Of a stretch of 64,000 nucleotides of DNA, positions 51,773-60,826 are shown in pieces. Each line of letters begins with the position of its first letter. The stretch's first letter is position 1. The notes beneath the pieces are model-generated. The model saw only the letters and a program-made list of their open reading frames with translations, was not told where the DNA came from and ran no database searches. A program made the translations under genes and the position numbers. This DNA comes from Ralstonia sp. UBA689. Its GTDB lineage: Bacteria > Pseudomonadota > Gammaproteobacteria > Burkholderiales > Burkholderiaceae. The stretch lies in assembly GCF_002298975.1 (NCBI RefSeq), contig NZ_DBMV01000019.1:1-64000 (forward strand), read 5' to 3'.

Positions 51773-53176
51773 ATGCCCCGCTTCTCCCAACTCGTGGGTG
51801 GTGAGACTTACCGCTTCGACAGCCTCAAGGACGTGCTGGCCAAAGCCAGTCCGGCGCGCTCCGGCGATGCGCTGGCCGGCATTGCGGCAGCCAGCGCGGC
51901 TGAACGCGTGGCGGCGCAGATGGCACTGGCCGAGATTCCCCTCAGGCACTTCCTGAACGAAGCCGTCATCCCGTACGAGACGGACGAGGTCACGCGCCTG
52001 ATTGTCGACACGCACGACGCAGCGGCCTTCGCGCCGGTCAGCCATCTCACGGTCGGCGATTTCCGCAATTGGCTGCTGAGCGACGCGGCGGACGAAACCG
52101 CACTGACCGCGCTCGCGCCGGGCATCACGCCCGAGATGGCGGCGGCGGTGTCCAAACTGATGCGTGTGCAGGACCTGATCCTCGCAGCGCAGAAGGTGCG
52201 CGTGGTCACGCGCTTTCGCAACACGCTGGGTTTGCGCGGGCGCATGTCGACGCGCCTGCAGCCGAATCACCCGACCGACGATCCGGCCGGCATTGCCGCC
52301 AGCCTGCTCGACGGGCTGATGTACGGCAGCGGCGATGCGGTGATCGGCGTCAATCCGGTGTCGGACAGCACGGCCGCCATCTGCAACCTGCTGGAGATGC
52401 TCGACGCGGTCATCCAGCGCTATGCGATTCCCACCCAGGCCTGCGTGCTCACGCACGTGACGACTTCCATCGAGGCCATCCGCCGTGGTGTGCCGGTGGA
52501 CCTCGTCTTTCAGTCGATTGCCGGCACGGAAGCGGCCAACGCCAGCTTTGGCGTGAGCCTCGCGTTGCTGCAGGAGGCGCATGAAGCGGCGCTCAGCCAG
52601 CAGCGCGGCACCGTGGGCAACAACGTGATGTATTTCGAGACCGGCCAGGGCAGCGCGCTGTCGGCCAACGCGCACCACGGCGTCGATCAGCAAACTTGCG
52701 AGGCGCGGGCCTACGCGGTGGCGCGGCGCTTCAAGCCGCTGCTGGTCAACACGGTGGTCGGCTTTATCGGGCCGGAGTATCTGTACGACAGCAAGCAGAT
52801 CATCCGCGCCGGGCTGGAAGACCACTTCTGCGGCAAGCTGCTGGGCGTGCCGATGGGTTGCGACATCTGCTACACCAACCACGCCGAGGCCGACCAGGAC
52901 GACATGGACACGCTGCTGACGCTGCTGGGCGCGGCGGGCGTCAACTACATCATGGGCATCCCCGGCTCCGACGACGTGATGCTGAATTACCAGACCACCT
53001 CGTTCCACGATGCGTTGTATGTGCGTCGCGTGCTGGGCCTGCGGCCCGCACCGGAGTTCGAGGACTGGCTCGCGCGCATGGGCATCGCCACGCAAGCCGA
53101 GGGGCAGGGTGGGCATCTTGCGCTGGCCGATGCGTTGCCCGACACCTTCCGCCGCGCCGTGGCGCAACTGACCTAA
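51773..53176 (+). CDS. eutB: Ethanolamine ammonia-lyase large subunit
   Basis: Catalytic subunit of 467 residues of the cobalamin-dependent lyase that converts ethanolamine to acetaldehyde and ammonia. The TIM-barrel sequence has RFRNTLGLRGRMSTRLQPNHPTDD, GDAVIGVNPVSDS, FQSIAGTEAANASFG, YFETGQGSALSANAHHG and GVPMGCDICYTNHA, as in the family. ATG 51773 starts MPRFSQLVG. No full eut microcompartment genes are present, as in many beta-proteobacteria with only eutBC. Confidence 0.97.
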   Translation: MPRFSQLVGGETYRFDSLKDVLAKASPARSGDALAGIAAASAAERVAAQMALAEIPLRHFLNEAVIPYETDEVTRLIVDTHDAAAFAPVSHLTVGDFRNWLLSDAADETALTALAPGITPEMAAAVSKLMRVQDLILAAQKVRVVTRFRNTLGLRGRMSTRLQPNHPTDDPAGIAASLLDGLMYGSGDAVIGVNPVSDSTAAICNLLEMLDAVIQRYAIPTQACVLTHVTTSIEAIRRGVPVDLVFQSIAGTEAANASFGVSLALLQEAHEAALSQQRGTVGNNVMYFETGQGSALSANAHHGVDQQTCEARAYAVARRFKPLLVNTVVGFIGPEYLYDSKQIIRAGLEDHFCGKLLGVPMGCDICYTNHAEADQDDMDTLLTLLGAAGVNYIMGIPGSDDVMLNYQTTSFHDALYVRRVLGLRPAPEFEDWLARMGIATQAEGQGGHLALADALPDTFRRAVAQLT

Positions 53177-53184
53177 GGCGTGCC

Positions 53185-53988
53185 ATGACCGACAAAGATG
53201 ACGACACGCCAGCCATTGCCACGCAGAATCCTTGGCAGCAACTGCGGCGGCTGACCCCCGCGCGCATCGCGCTCGGCCGAGCCGGGGGCAGCCTGCCAAC
53301 GCAGCCGCAACTCGCGTTTCAGGCCGCGCATGCGCAGGCACGCGACGCCGTGCACCTGCCGTTCGATCATGCCGCGTTGCAGGCGCAACTGGACGGCCAG
53401 GGCATTGCATCCTTGCTGCTGCACAGCGCCGCTCAGGATCGGCACGCCTATCTGCAGCGGCCCGACCTCGGCAGGCGGTTGGACGCGGCTTCCGCGCAGC
53501 GATTAGGGCAGGCCCCCGCCAGCAGCGTGGATGTTGTCATCGTGGTGGCCGATGGGCTTTCCGCACTCGCCGTGCATCGGCACGCTGCGCCGCTCGTCGC
53601 CCGTGTGGCGGAGGACATCCGCGCCGAGGGTTGGAGCATGGCGCCGGTTGCGCTGGTGGAGCAGGGCCGCGTTGCCATCGCCGACGAGGTGGGCGAGCGG
53701 CTGCGCGCGCGCATGTCCGTCATCCTTATCGGCGAGCGGCCGGGGCTGAGTTCTCCGGACAGCCTGGGCATCTACTTCACCTATGCGCCCAAGGCCGTGC
53801 TGACCGATGCGGCGCGCAACTGCATCTCGAACGTGCGCCCCGAGGGTTTGAGCTACGCCATGGCCGCGCACAAGCTGCTGTACCTGATGCGCGAGGCGTG
53901 GCGGCGGCAGCTCTCCGGCGTGCAACTCAAGGAGGAGGCCGAAGTACCCACGCTGGGCACCGCGCGCCGCAACTTCCTGCTGGATTGA
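53185..53988 (+). CDS. eutC: Ethanolamine ammonia-lyase small subunit
   Basis: Small subunit of 267 residues that with EutB binds adenosylcobalamin. It has RLTPARIALGRAGGSLPTQPQLAFQAAHAQARDAVHLPFD, then DVVIVVADGLSALAV, IGERPGLSSPDSLGIYFTYAP and RNCISNVRPEGLSY, the family pattern. It starts 8 bp after eutB; the pair forms an operon. Confidence 0.97.
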   Translation: MTDKDDDTPAIATQNPWQQLRRLTPARIALGRAGGSLPTQPQLAFQAAHAQARDAVHLPFDHAALQAQLDGQGIASLLLHSAAQDRHAYLQRPDLGRRLDAASAQRLGQAPASSVDVVIVVADGLSALAVHRHAAPLVARVAEDIRAEGWSMAPVALVEQGRVAIADEVGERLRARMSVILIGERPGLSSPDSLGIYFTYAPKAVLTDAARNCISNVRPEGLSYAMAAHKLLYLMREAWRRQLSGVQLKEEAEVPTLGTARRNFLLD

Positions 53989-54051
53989 TGTGCCGGCCGG
54001 CCGGGCTGTTAGCATGCCGGGATCTTTTGGCTTTCCTGCGAGCAGAGTCCC

Positions 54052-55491
54052 TTGCCCGTCACCTCCACCTTCCTCTGGCACGACTACGAAACCTTTGGCG
54101 CCGTGCCGCGCCGCGATCGACCCGCGCAGTTTGCGGGCATCCGCACCGATGCCGAACTCAACGAGATTGGCGAGCCCGTCGAGCTGTTCTGTCAGCCCTC
54201 CAACGACTGGCTGCCCGACCCGACCTCGTGCCTCATCACCGGCATCACGCCGCAGCAGTGCGCCAAGCAGGGCATCCCGGAATATCGTTTTGCTCAGGCC
54301 ATCGAGCGCGAACTGGGCACGCCCGGAACCATCGGTGTCGGCTACAACACCATCCGCTTTGACGACGAGATCACGCGCCACCTGTTCTGGCGCAACCTGA
54401 TCGACCCCTATGCGCGCGAGTGGCAGAACGAATGCGGGCGCTGGGACTTGCTGGACGTGGTGCGCACCACCTGGGCGCTGCGCCCGGAAGGCATCCAATG
54501 GCCGACGAACGATGAGGGCAAACCGAGCTTCAAGCTGGAGCATCTCTCGCAAGCCAACGGCTTGGTGCATGAAGCCGCGCACGATGCGGTGTCCGACGTG
54601 CGCGCGACGATTGCGCTGGCACGGTTGATCCGCAATGCGCAGCCGCGCCTGTTCGATTTCTGTTTTGCGCTGCGCAAGAAAGAGCGCGTGCTGGCGGAGA
54701 TCGGGGACACACCACGGCCGCTGCTGCACATCTCCGGCATGTACGGCGTAGACCGCGGCTGCATGGCCGTGGTGTGGCCGCTGGGCTGGCACCCGACCAA
54801 CAAGAACGAACTCATCGTGTGGGACTTGGCGTTCGACCCGTCCGAGCTGTTCAACATGGACGTCGCCGCCATCCGCGAGCGCATGTTCACGCGCAGCGTT
54901 GATCTGGCCGAGGGCACGACGCGCCTGCCGATCAAGTCGATCCATATCAACAAGTCGCCCATCGTCATCAGTAACCTGAAGACGCTGCAGGCTGCACAGG
55001 CCGAGCGCTGGGGCATCGACTTTGCGATTGTTGAACGCCACGCCGGCATCGCCCAGGGCGCGCCGGATATGCGCGAGACGTGGCGCCAGGTCTACGCGCG
55101 CGAGCTGGCGCCGATCGAAGACGTGGACCAGAACCTCTACGGCGGCTTCGTCGGCAATGACGACCGCCGCACGCTCAACGAACTGCGCACGCTCAGCGGC
55201 GAACAGCTCGCGCGCTTGCATCCGGAGTTTGCGGATGCGCGTCTGCCGGAATTGCTGTTCCACTACCGCGCGCGCAACTTTCCCGATACGTTGAGCGAAG
55301 ACGAACACGAACAGTGGGAGCAGTTGCGTGCGGAGCGGCTGTTCGAGGGGCGCGATGGTTATCTGACGCTGGATGCGTATATGGAGCGCATCGACCAGTT
55401 GGGTGCTGAGGCCGCCGAGCGCGGCGACGCGCGTGCAGAGCGCATCCTTGCGGTGCTGCATGACTACGCTGAAATGGTGGCGCCGGAGTAG
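54052..55491 (+). CDS. sbcB: Exodeoxyribonuclease I
   Basis: DEDDh 3'-5' exonuclease specific for single-stranded DNA, 479 residues from a TTG. FLWHDYETFGAVPRRDRPAQFAGIRTD holds the first acidic pair, GYNTIRFDDEITRHLF the second, and HEAAHDAVSDVRATIALARLI the final His/Asp. The SH3-like and C-terminal domains follow. TTG is used because the conserved TFLWHDYETFG begins only 5 residues later and no ATG precedes it in frame. Confidence 0.95.
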   Translation: MPVTSTFLWHDYETFGAVPRRDRPAQFAGIRTDAELNEIGEPVELFCQPSNDWLPDPTSCLITGITPQQCAKQGIPEYRFAQAIERELGTPGTIGVGYNTIRFDDEITRHLFWRNLIDPYAREWQNECGRWDLLDVVRTTWALRPEGIQWPTNDEGKPSFKLEHLSQANGLVHEAAHDAVSDVRATIALARLIRNAQPRLFDFCFALRKKERVLAEIGDTPRPLLHISGMYGVDRGCMAVVWPLGWHPTNKNELIVWDLAFDPSELFNMDVAAIRERMFTRSVDLAEGTTRLPIKSIHINKSPIVISNLKTLQAAQAERWGIDFAIVERHAGIAQGAPDMRETWRQVYARELAPIEDVDQNLYGGFVGNDDRRTLNELRTLSGEQLARLHPEFADARLPELLFHYRARNFPDTLSEDEHEQWEQLRAERLFEGRDGYLTLDAYMERIDQLGAEAAERGDARAERILAVLHDYAEMVAPE

Positions 55492-55530
55492 GTTGTCGCG
55501 CTGGAGCTGGTTTGTTGTTGGTTGCTTGGG

Positions 55531-55656
55531 GTGCATCCCTTGTTTCATCCCCTGCCGGGGCTGACTCACTTTTCTTTGTCTTGCCAAAGAAAAGTAAGCA
55601 AAAGAAAGGCGTGCCCAAGATGGCGACTTCCCCTTGGATTTGTGTCGCGGGGAGGG
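55531..55656. repeat. Dispersed intergenic repeat, copy B
   Basis: Inverted copy of 1-126, over 90 percent identical by eye, with the hairpin CTTTTCTTTG/CAAAGAAAAG at 55567-55592. It follows sbcB directly. Copies A and B face each other across about 55 kb. Confidence 0.85.
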
Positions 55657-55723
55657 AAGGGAGGCAAACTCGCTGCGCTCAGACAAGCCTCCCTTCTTTC
55701 TCCTCCCCGCAACAAAAATCCAA

Positions 55724-55872
55724 GGCGCCATCAAGGGCAGGAAAGGCCAAACCGACGAAGAGCAGAAGGGAGCGCCAAGGCCGGTTGAGCGCACTGCGAA
55801 GGGTTTGGAATGCAAGACGGAGTGGTGCACAGGCAAAAGCGGGTGTGCTTTGCCCTTGCCCTTGATGGCGCC
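55724..55872. repeat. Inverted arm flanking the repeat pair
   Basis: A 16-bp perfect inverted repeat, GGCGCCATCAAGGGCA at 55724-55739 and its complement at 55857-55872, joins the space between copies B and C. The stretch between has no gene. Confidence 0.7.
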
Positions 55873-55950
55873 TTTCTTTTGCTTACTTTTCTTTGGCAAG
55901 ACAAAGAAAAGTGAGTCGGGCCCGGCAGGGCACGAAACAGGGGATGAACC
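55871..55950. repeat. Dispersed intergenic repeat, copy C
   Basis: A shorter copy in the orientation of copy A: the CTTTTCTTTG/CAAAGAAAAG hairpin followed by a GCCCGGCAGGGC-like palindrome. It faces copy B. Confidence 0.8.
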
Positions 55951-56046
55951 ACCAAGCCCAAGCCACCGACGGGAGCCGCCCAAACAACGCGCCATCTCCC
56001 GCAACAACTCGAAACTTGCCGCGCCGCATCCGCAACCGCTAGACTC

Positions 56047-56212
56047 CCCGGGCTCGCGCAAAAAAAGCGTGAGCCGGGAGTGCAATCCCGAATTTAGAGA
56101 AATCCGTGAGTGCCGTTATAGCTCTCGCGTGCCAGCGTTCGCCTTACGGGCGGGCCCGGCAGGGAGGGCTTCGGCCCTGCCGATTCTTTGATTTCTCTAG
56201 TCGGTATTGCAC
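56047..56212 (+). ncRNA. C4-antisense-like structured leader RNA, locus 2
   Basis: A 5' hairpin with an all-A loop (56047-56078) precedes a 133-nt domain closed by a long imperfect stem (56080-56104 with 56190-56212). Inside is a UUCG hairpin GGCAGGG/CCCTGCC (56158-56181). GGGCGGGC (56148-56155) can pair with GCCCGCCC (56225-56232). TTCTCTAGT (56193-56201) can pair, with one mismatch and one G-U, with ACCAGAGGA (56262-56270), the ribosome site of the gene. A TTGCCG-N18-TAGACT promoter is possible at 56016-56045. The architecture is that of locus 1. Confidence 0.55.
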
Positions 56213-56224
56213 ACCTTGTCGCGC

Positions 56225-56270
56225 GCCCGCCCACCCCTCGCGGTGGGTGGCTCCTCAATTCACCAGAGGA
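56225..56270 (+). promoter_or_regulatory. Target hairpins and sequestered ribosome-binding site, locus 2
   Basis: CCCACC (56230-56235) with GGTGGG (56242-56247) forms the first hairpin; TCCTC (56252-56256) with GAGGA (56266-56270) hides the ribosome site of the 56278 gene. Confidence 0.55.
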
Positions 56271-56277
56271 CAGGACA

Positions 56278-57186
56278 ATGGTTCCACCGCCCCAGGTTGC
56301 GCTTATCACCCACGGGTCTCGCTCCGCATCGATACCGCCCGACGATGTGGCAGACCTGCAGCACGAAGTCCAACGCCTGTTTGGCCGCTGCCTCCTTCGC
56401 TTGCAGCAATACGAAACCCTCATCAAGCACCTCGTTGCGACCCATCGCCTTGCGGGGCCGCCATCCGCCCTGGAGCGAATCCGCGCGCAGCGTATCAAGA
56501 ACTACGCGACCAAGCCGCTGGGCTACCAGATCGACGTTCTCCTCAACTCGTTCTTCACCACCGAGCCAGCGCCGCACGCAAGCATTGACGATGCTGCACG
56601 CTCCATCGAGTCGCCCGCGTTCGGCTATCGAAGCACGATACAGATGTCTGCCGAGGACTACGCCAGGACGAAAGCCGAACTGAAGCGTCTGGTCGATTCC
56701 CGCAACGATCTCGTGCACGACTTCGGCGGTCGGTTTGATTTCCAGACGCGCGATGGTTGTGGCGCAGCTAGCGCGTATCTCGACGATTGCTACTCCCGCA
56801 TCGATGCGCAGTACCGGCGGCTATGCGTGTGGGTCCGGGGCGTGGATGCGGCCCGAGCCATGGCTGAGGCGTTCATGCCGGCGCCTGGATTTCCCGAAGT
56901 CTTTCAAGATGACACCGTGCCTGACGGCACGACGCCGTGGGCGACGGCGGGCATTGTTGCCACGCTGCGCGACGCGATTGCGGAACTGAATGCAGGCGAA
57001 TGCGCCTGGACAAGGCTCGACCATGCGGTTGCTCTTATTCAGCGCAAGCATCCCGGGCAAACGCCGCGCAAGTACGGCTGCAAATCTTGGCGGCACGTCT
57101 TGAATGTGTGCCGGGTGTTTGATCTGGAATACCGGGCGGGTCAGAACGCCCGACGGGTGGCGTGGTTCAGAGAGCGTGATCGCTAG
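56278..57186 (+). CDS. HEPN-like and LOTUS (OST-HTH) domain protein
   Basis: Protein of 302 residues. Residues 15-225 are mostly helical. Arg142 to His147 (RNDLVH) is the Rx4H motif of HEPN ribonucleases. The last 60 residues, with AWTRLDHAVALIQRKHP, TPRKYGCKSWRHVLNVC and FDLEYRAG, match an OST-HTH/LOTUS RNA-binding domain. The protein would be a regulated RNase or RNA-binding effector. The ATG follows GAGGACAGG. Other in-frame starts upstream lie inside the leader RNA. No antitoxin gene is adjacent; the leader RNA itself may restrain it. Confidence 0.75.
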   Translation: MVPPPQVALITHGSRSASIPPDDVADLQHEVQRLFGRCLLRLQQYETLIKHLVATHRLAGPPSALERIRAQRIKNYATKPLGYQIDVLLNSFFTTEPAPHASIDDAARSIESPAFGYRSTIQMSAEDYARTKAELKRLVDSRNDLVHDFGGRFDFQTRDGCGAASAYLDDCYSRIDAQYRRLCVWVRGVDAARAMAEAFMPAPGFPEVFQDDTVPDGTTPWATAGIVATLRDAIAELNAGECAWTRLDHAVALIQRKHPGQTPRKYGCKSWRHVLNVCRVFDLEYRAGQNARRVAWFRERDR

Positions 57187-57202
57187 CGCAATCTGCTTCC
57201 GA

Positions 57203-57232
57203 CAAAAAAAACCGGAGGCCAATGCCTCCGGT
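57203..57232 (-). terminator. Terminator of the indolepyruvate oxidoreductase gene
   Basis: ACCGGAGGC and GCCTCCGGT form a 9-bp stem; on the minus strand it is followed by a run of eight T. Confidence 0.85.
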
Positions 57233-57265
57233 TCCCCCAACTTCACTTCCCCGACCATCAATGCA

Positions 57266-60200
57266 TCAGGCAGCCCGCTGCGCCGCCGCCGGATCACGCC
57301 ACTGTGCCAGCAGCTTGTTCCAGCGGATGCGAGCAGCCGCCAAGTTGGCTTCCTTCACATGGCCGAAGCCGCGGATGTCTTCCGGCAGGCGTGCCAGTTC
57401 CACCGCTTGGGCCAGCTTCTGCGCGGTCAGCCCCTTCACGAGTTCTTCCACCAGCGCCCGGTATTCGCCGATCAGCGCGCGCTCGGTGCGGCGCTCTTCA
57501 GTCTTGCCGAAGATGTCGAGCGCCGTGCCGCGCAGGCCCTTGAGCTTGGCGAGCAGCTTGAAGATGCGCATCGTGTTCGGGCCGAAGCGTTGCTTGATCA
57601 GATGCCCCTTCTCGTCGCGCTTGGCCGTCATCGGCGGCGCGAGCCAGAAGTTGAGCTGGTAGTCGCGGCCTGGCTCGCCTTCAAACTGCGCGCGCAGCTT
57701 GTCGAGGAAGGCTGGGTCGGTGTACAGGCGCGCGACTTCGTATTCGTCCTTGTACGCCATCAGCTTCGACAGGTTGCGCGCCACGGCTTCGGTGAGCGCC
57801 AGCGGCTGGTTGGCTCCGACGACTGCGGTTTCAGCCGTGCGCACGCGCTCGACCACCGAGCGGAACTCTGCAGCGTACGCCGCGTTCTGGTACGCAGTCA
57901 GCAGATCGACGCGACGGGCGATCAGCGTGTCCAGCGAGGGCAGGGCGATCACATCCGCCTTGGCACGCGGCGCGCCGTCGGCCAGCATCATCACGGCATC
58001 GCGGTCGTGCGCAAGGTGACGGCCCCATTCAAATGCGGCCTTGTTCTTGTCGACCGCCACGCCGTTCAGTTCGATGGCGCGGATGAGCGCGTCGTGCGTG
58101 AGCGGAATCCAGCCCTTTTGCCAGGCAAAGCCCAGCACCAGCGGGTTGGTGTAGATCGCGTCGCCAAGCAGGCGCACGGCCAGCGCGCTGGCGTCTTCAA
58201 ACGCGCAGGCGTCGCCCACGGCGGCGCGAATGTCCGCTTCAGCCGAGCTGCCCGGGAAGCGCCAGTTCGGGTTCTTGATGAAGTCGGCCGTCGGCGTAGC
58301 GGCGCTGTTGACGATGGCGCGCGTCTGGCCGTGCTGCACCTTGGAGAGCACCTCGTCGGAGGCGGAGACGATCTCGTCGCAGCCGATTACCAGGTCCGCC
58401 TCGCCCATGGCAATGCGCGTCGCGTGAATGCTGTCCGGACGTTCGCCGATCTGCACGTGCGAGAGCACTGCGCCGCCCTTCTGCGCCAGGCCCGCCATGT
58501 CGAGCACGGTCACGCCCTTGCCCTCGATGTGCGCCGCCATGCCCAGCAGGCCGCCGATGGTCACCACGCCCGTGCCGCCCACGCCCGTCACCAGCACGCC
58601 GTATGCGCGCTGGATGGCGGGCAGTTCGGGGTGCGGCAGCAGCGGCAGGCTGTCGGTCGACACGCCGCGCGACTCGGGCTTGCGCACCTGCGCGCCTTCA
58701 GCCGTCACAAAGCTCGGGCAGAAGCCGTTCACGCACGAGAAATCCTTGTTGCACGACGACTGGTTGATCTTGCGCTTGGTGCCCAGCTCCGTGTCCAGCG
58801 GCTCGACCGACAGGCAGTTCGACTTGACCGAGCAATCGCCGCAGCCTTCGCACACCGCGTCGTTGATGAACGCGCGGCGTGCCGGATCGGCCATCGTGCC
58901 GCGCTTGCGGCGGCGACGTTTCTCGGTGGCGCAGGTCTGGTCGTAGATCAGCACGCTGGTGCCCTGTACCTCGCGCAGTTCGCGCTGGATGGCATCGAGG
59001 CGGTCGCGGTGGTGCACGGTCACGCCTTCGGGCAGCTTGATGGCCGCGTTGTACTTCTCCGGCTCGTCCGTGACGATGACGATGCGCGACGTGCCTTCGG
59101 CATGCACCTGCGCGGCAATCTGCGGCACCGACAGCGGGCCGTCGACCGGCTGGCCGCCCGTCATGGCGACAGCGTCGTTATAGAGCAGCTTGTAGGTGAT
59201 GTTCACCTTGGCCGCGATGGAGGCGCGAATCGCCAGCAGGCCCGAGTGGTAGTACGTGCCGTCGCCCAGGTTGGCGAACACGTGCTTGTCGCCCGAGAAC
59301 GGCATCTGGCCGATCCACGCCACGCCTTCGCCGCCCATCTGGCTGAAGGTGTCGGTGCGGCGGTCCATCCACACGGTCATGTAATGGCAGCCGATGCCGG
59401 CCAGCGCGCGCGAGCCTTCGGGCACGTTGGTCGACGTGTTGTGCGGGCAGCCCGAGCAAAACCACGGCTTGCGCTCGGCGGTGATGCGCGGCTTGGCCAG
59501 CGCCTTTTCCTTCGCGGTGATGATGGCCAGGCGCGCTTCAATGCGGGCGCGCACGTCGGAAGGCAGCTCGAACTTCTCCAGGCGCGTGGCGATGGCGCGG
59601 GCGATCAGCGCGGGCGACAGCTCGTAATGCGCCGGCAGCAGCCAGTTGGCCATCGGCACCGACCATTCGCCGCCGGCGTTGTCGCGCTCGTCGAACTTGC
59701 CGTACACGCGCGGACGCACGTCGTCGCGGTAGTTGTACAGCTCTTCCTTCAGTTGGTATTCCAGGATCTGGCGCTTCTCTTCCACCACCAGGATCTCTTG
59801 CAGCCCCTCGGCAAAGGCGCGCGCGCCGTGGGCTTCGAGCGGCCACACGCAGCCGACCTTGTACAGGCGGATGCCGATGCGGCGGCAGGTTTCCTCATCA
59901 AGGCCGAGATCGACCAGCGCCTGACGCACGTCGAGGTATGCCTTGCCGGCGGTCATGATGCCGAAGCGTGCCTGCGGCGAATCGAGCACCACGCGGTCGA
60001 GCTTGTTGGCACGCACGTAAGACAGACCCGCGTACCACTTGTAGTCGAGCAGGCGGGCTTCCTGCACCAGCGGCGGATCGGGCCAGCGGATGTTCAGGCC
60101 GCCCTGCGGCATGACGAAATCTTCGGGCAGGATGATCTCGGCGCGGTGCGGATCGACGTCCACCGAGGCAGAGGACTCCACCACGTCCGTCACGCACTTC

Positions 60201-60826
60201 ATCGACACCCACAGGCCGGAGTAGCGGCTCATCGCCCAGCCGTGCAGGCCGTAGTCGAGGTATTCCTGCACGTTTGACGGATATAGCACCGGAATGCCGG
60301 CCGCCTTGAAGACGTGCTCTGACTGGTGCGCCAGCGTGGACGACTTGCACGCGTGGTCATCACCCGCCAGCACCAGCACCCCGCCGTGCGCAGACGAGCC
60401 CGCCGAGTTGGCGTGCTTGAACACGTCGATGGTGCGGTCGACACCCGGCCCCTTGCCGTACCACATGCCGAACACGCCATCGAACTTGGCCGACGGATAC
60501 AGGTTGACCTGCTGCGAGCCCCAGACCGACGTGGCGGCCAGGTCTTCATTGAGCCCCGCCTGGAAGACGATGTTGTGCCCGGACAGATGCTTCTTGGCCT
60601 TCCACAGGGCCTGGTCCAGCGCCCCCAGCGGCGAGCCGCGGTAGCCGGAGATGAAGCCCGCCGTGTTCAGCCCGGCGGCGCGGTCGCGCTCCTGCTGCAG
60701 CATCGGCAGACGCACCAGTGCCTGCGTGCCGCTGATGTAGATGCGGCCACGCTCGAGCGTGTACTTGTCGTCCAGGGAAACGGTTTCGAGCGCGCGGCGT
60801 AGCGCGTCGTTCAGAGGGGCATTCAT
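57266..60826 (-). CDS. Indolepyruvate ferredoxin oxidoreductase, fused subunits
   Basis: Single-chain enzyme of 1186 residues that oxidises indolepyruvate or other aryl-2-oxo acids to acyl-CoA with ferredoxin as acceptor. It has an N-terminal PYR domain (GFISGYRGSPLGALDQAL), a ThDP region (CSGCPHNTSTNVPEGS, MGGEGVAWIGQMPF, ANLGDGTYYHSG), two ferredoxin-like Cys clusters (CEGCGDCSVKSNCLSVEP and CNKDFSCVNGFCPSF) and a C-terminal gamma-type domain (GVGGTGVVTIGGLLG). This fusion is typical of aerobic proteobacteria. ATG 60826 follows GGAG. Confidence 0.95.
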   Translation of the reverse strand: MNAPLNDALRRALETVSLDDKYTLERGRIYISGTQALVRLPMLQQERDRAAGLNTAGFISGYRGSPLGALDQALWKAKKHLSGHNIVFQAGLNEDLAATSVWGSQQVNLYPSAKFDGVFGMWYGKGPGVDRTIDVFKHANSAGSSAHGGVLVLAGDDHACKSSTLAHQSEHVFKAAGIPVLYPSNVQEYLDYGLHGWAMSRYSGLWVSMKCVTDVVESSASVDVDPHRAEIILPEDFVMPQGGLNIRWPDPPLVQEARLLDYKWYAGLSYVRANKLDRVVLDSPQARFGIMTAGKAYLDVRQALVDLGLDEETCRRIGIRLYKVGCVWPLEAHGARAFAEGLQEILVVEEKRQILEYQLKEELYNYRDDVRPRVYGKFDERDNAGGEWSVPMANWLLPAHYELSPALIARAIATRLEKFELPSDVRARIEARLAIITAKEKALAKPRITAERKPWFCSGCPHNTSTNVPEGSRALAGIGCHYMTVWMDRRTDTFSQMGGEGVAWIGQMPFSGDKHVFANLGDGTYYHSGLLAIRASIAAKVNITYKLLYNDAVAMTGGQPVDGPLSVPQIAAQVHAEGTSRIVIVTDEPEKYNAAIKLPEGVTVHHRDRLDAIQRELREVQGTSVLIYDQTCATEKRRRRKRGTMADPARRAFINDAVCEGCGDCSVKSNCLSVEPLDTELGTKRKINQSSCNKDFSCVNGFCPSFVTAEGAQVRKPESRGVSTDSLPLLPHPELPAIQRAYGVLVTGVGGTGVVTIGGLLGMAAHIEGKGVTVLDMAGLAQKGGAVLSHVQIGERPDSIHATRIAMGEADLVIGCDEIVSASDEVLSKVQHGQTRAIVNSAATPTADFIKNPNWRFPGSSAEADIRAAVGDACAFEDASALAVRLLGDAIYTNPLVLGFAWQKGWIPLTHDALIRAIELNGVAVDKNKAAFEWGRHLAHDRDAVMMLADGAPRAKADVIALPSLDTLIARRVDLLTAYQNAAYAAEFRSVVERVRTAETAVVGANQPLALTEAVARNLSKLMAYKDEYEVARLYTDPAFLDKLRAQFEGEPGRDYQLNFWLAPPMTAKRDEKGHLIKQRFGPNTMRIFKLLAKLKGLRGTALDIFGKTEERRTERALIGEYRALVEELVKGLTAQKLAQAVELARLPEDIRGFGHVKEANLAAARIRWNKLLAQWRDPAAAQRAA

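Noticed and set aside
53503..56085. 860-residue minus-strand frame from eutC to the repeat pair
   Set aside because: Spans antisense of eutC, sbcB and the dispersed repeats; its start lies in repeat DNA.
56047..56212. Retron msr-msd
   Set aside because: The long outer stem and structured core suggested it, but no reverse transcriptase gene is adjacent and the segment can pair with the ribosome site, which fits C4 better.
57104..60277. 1057-residue + strand frame opposite the indolepyruvate oxidoreductase
   Set aside because: Antisense shadow; composition is RHVAQL-rich and no motifs are seen, while the minus strand carries full motifs.
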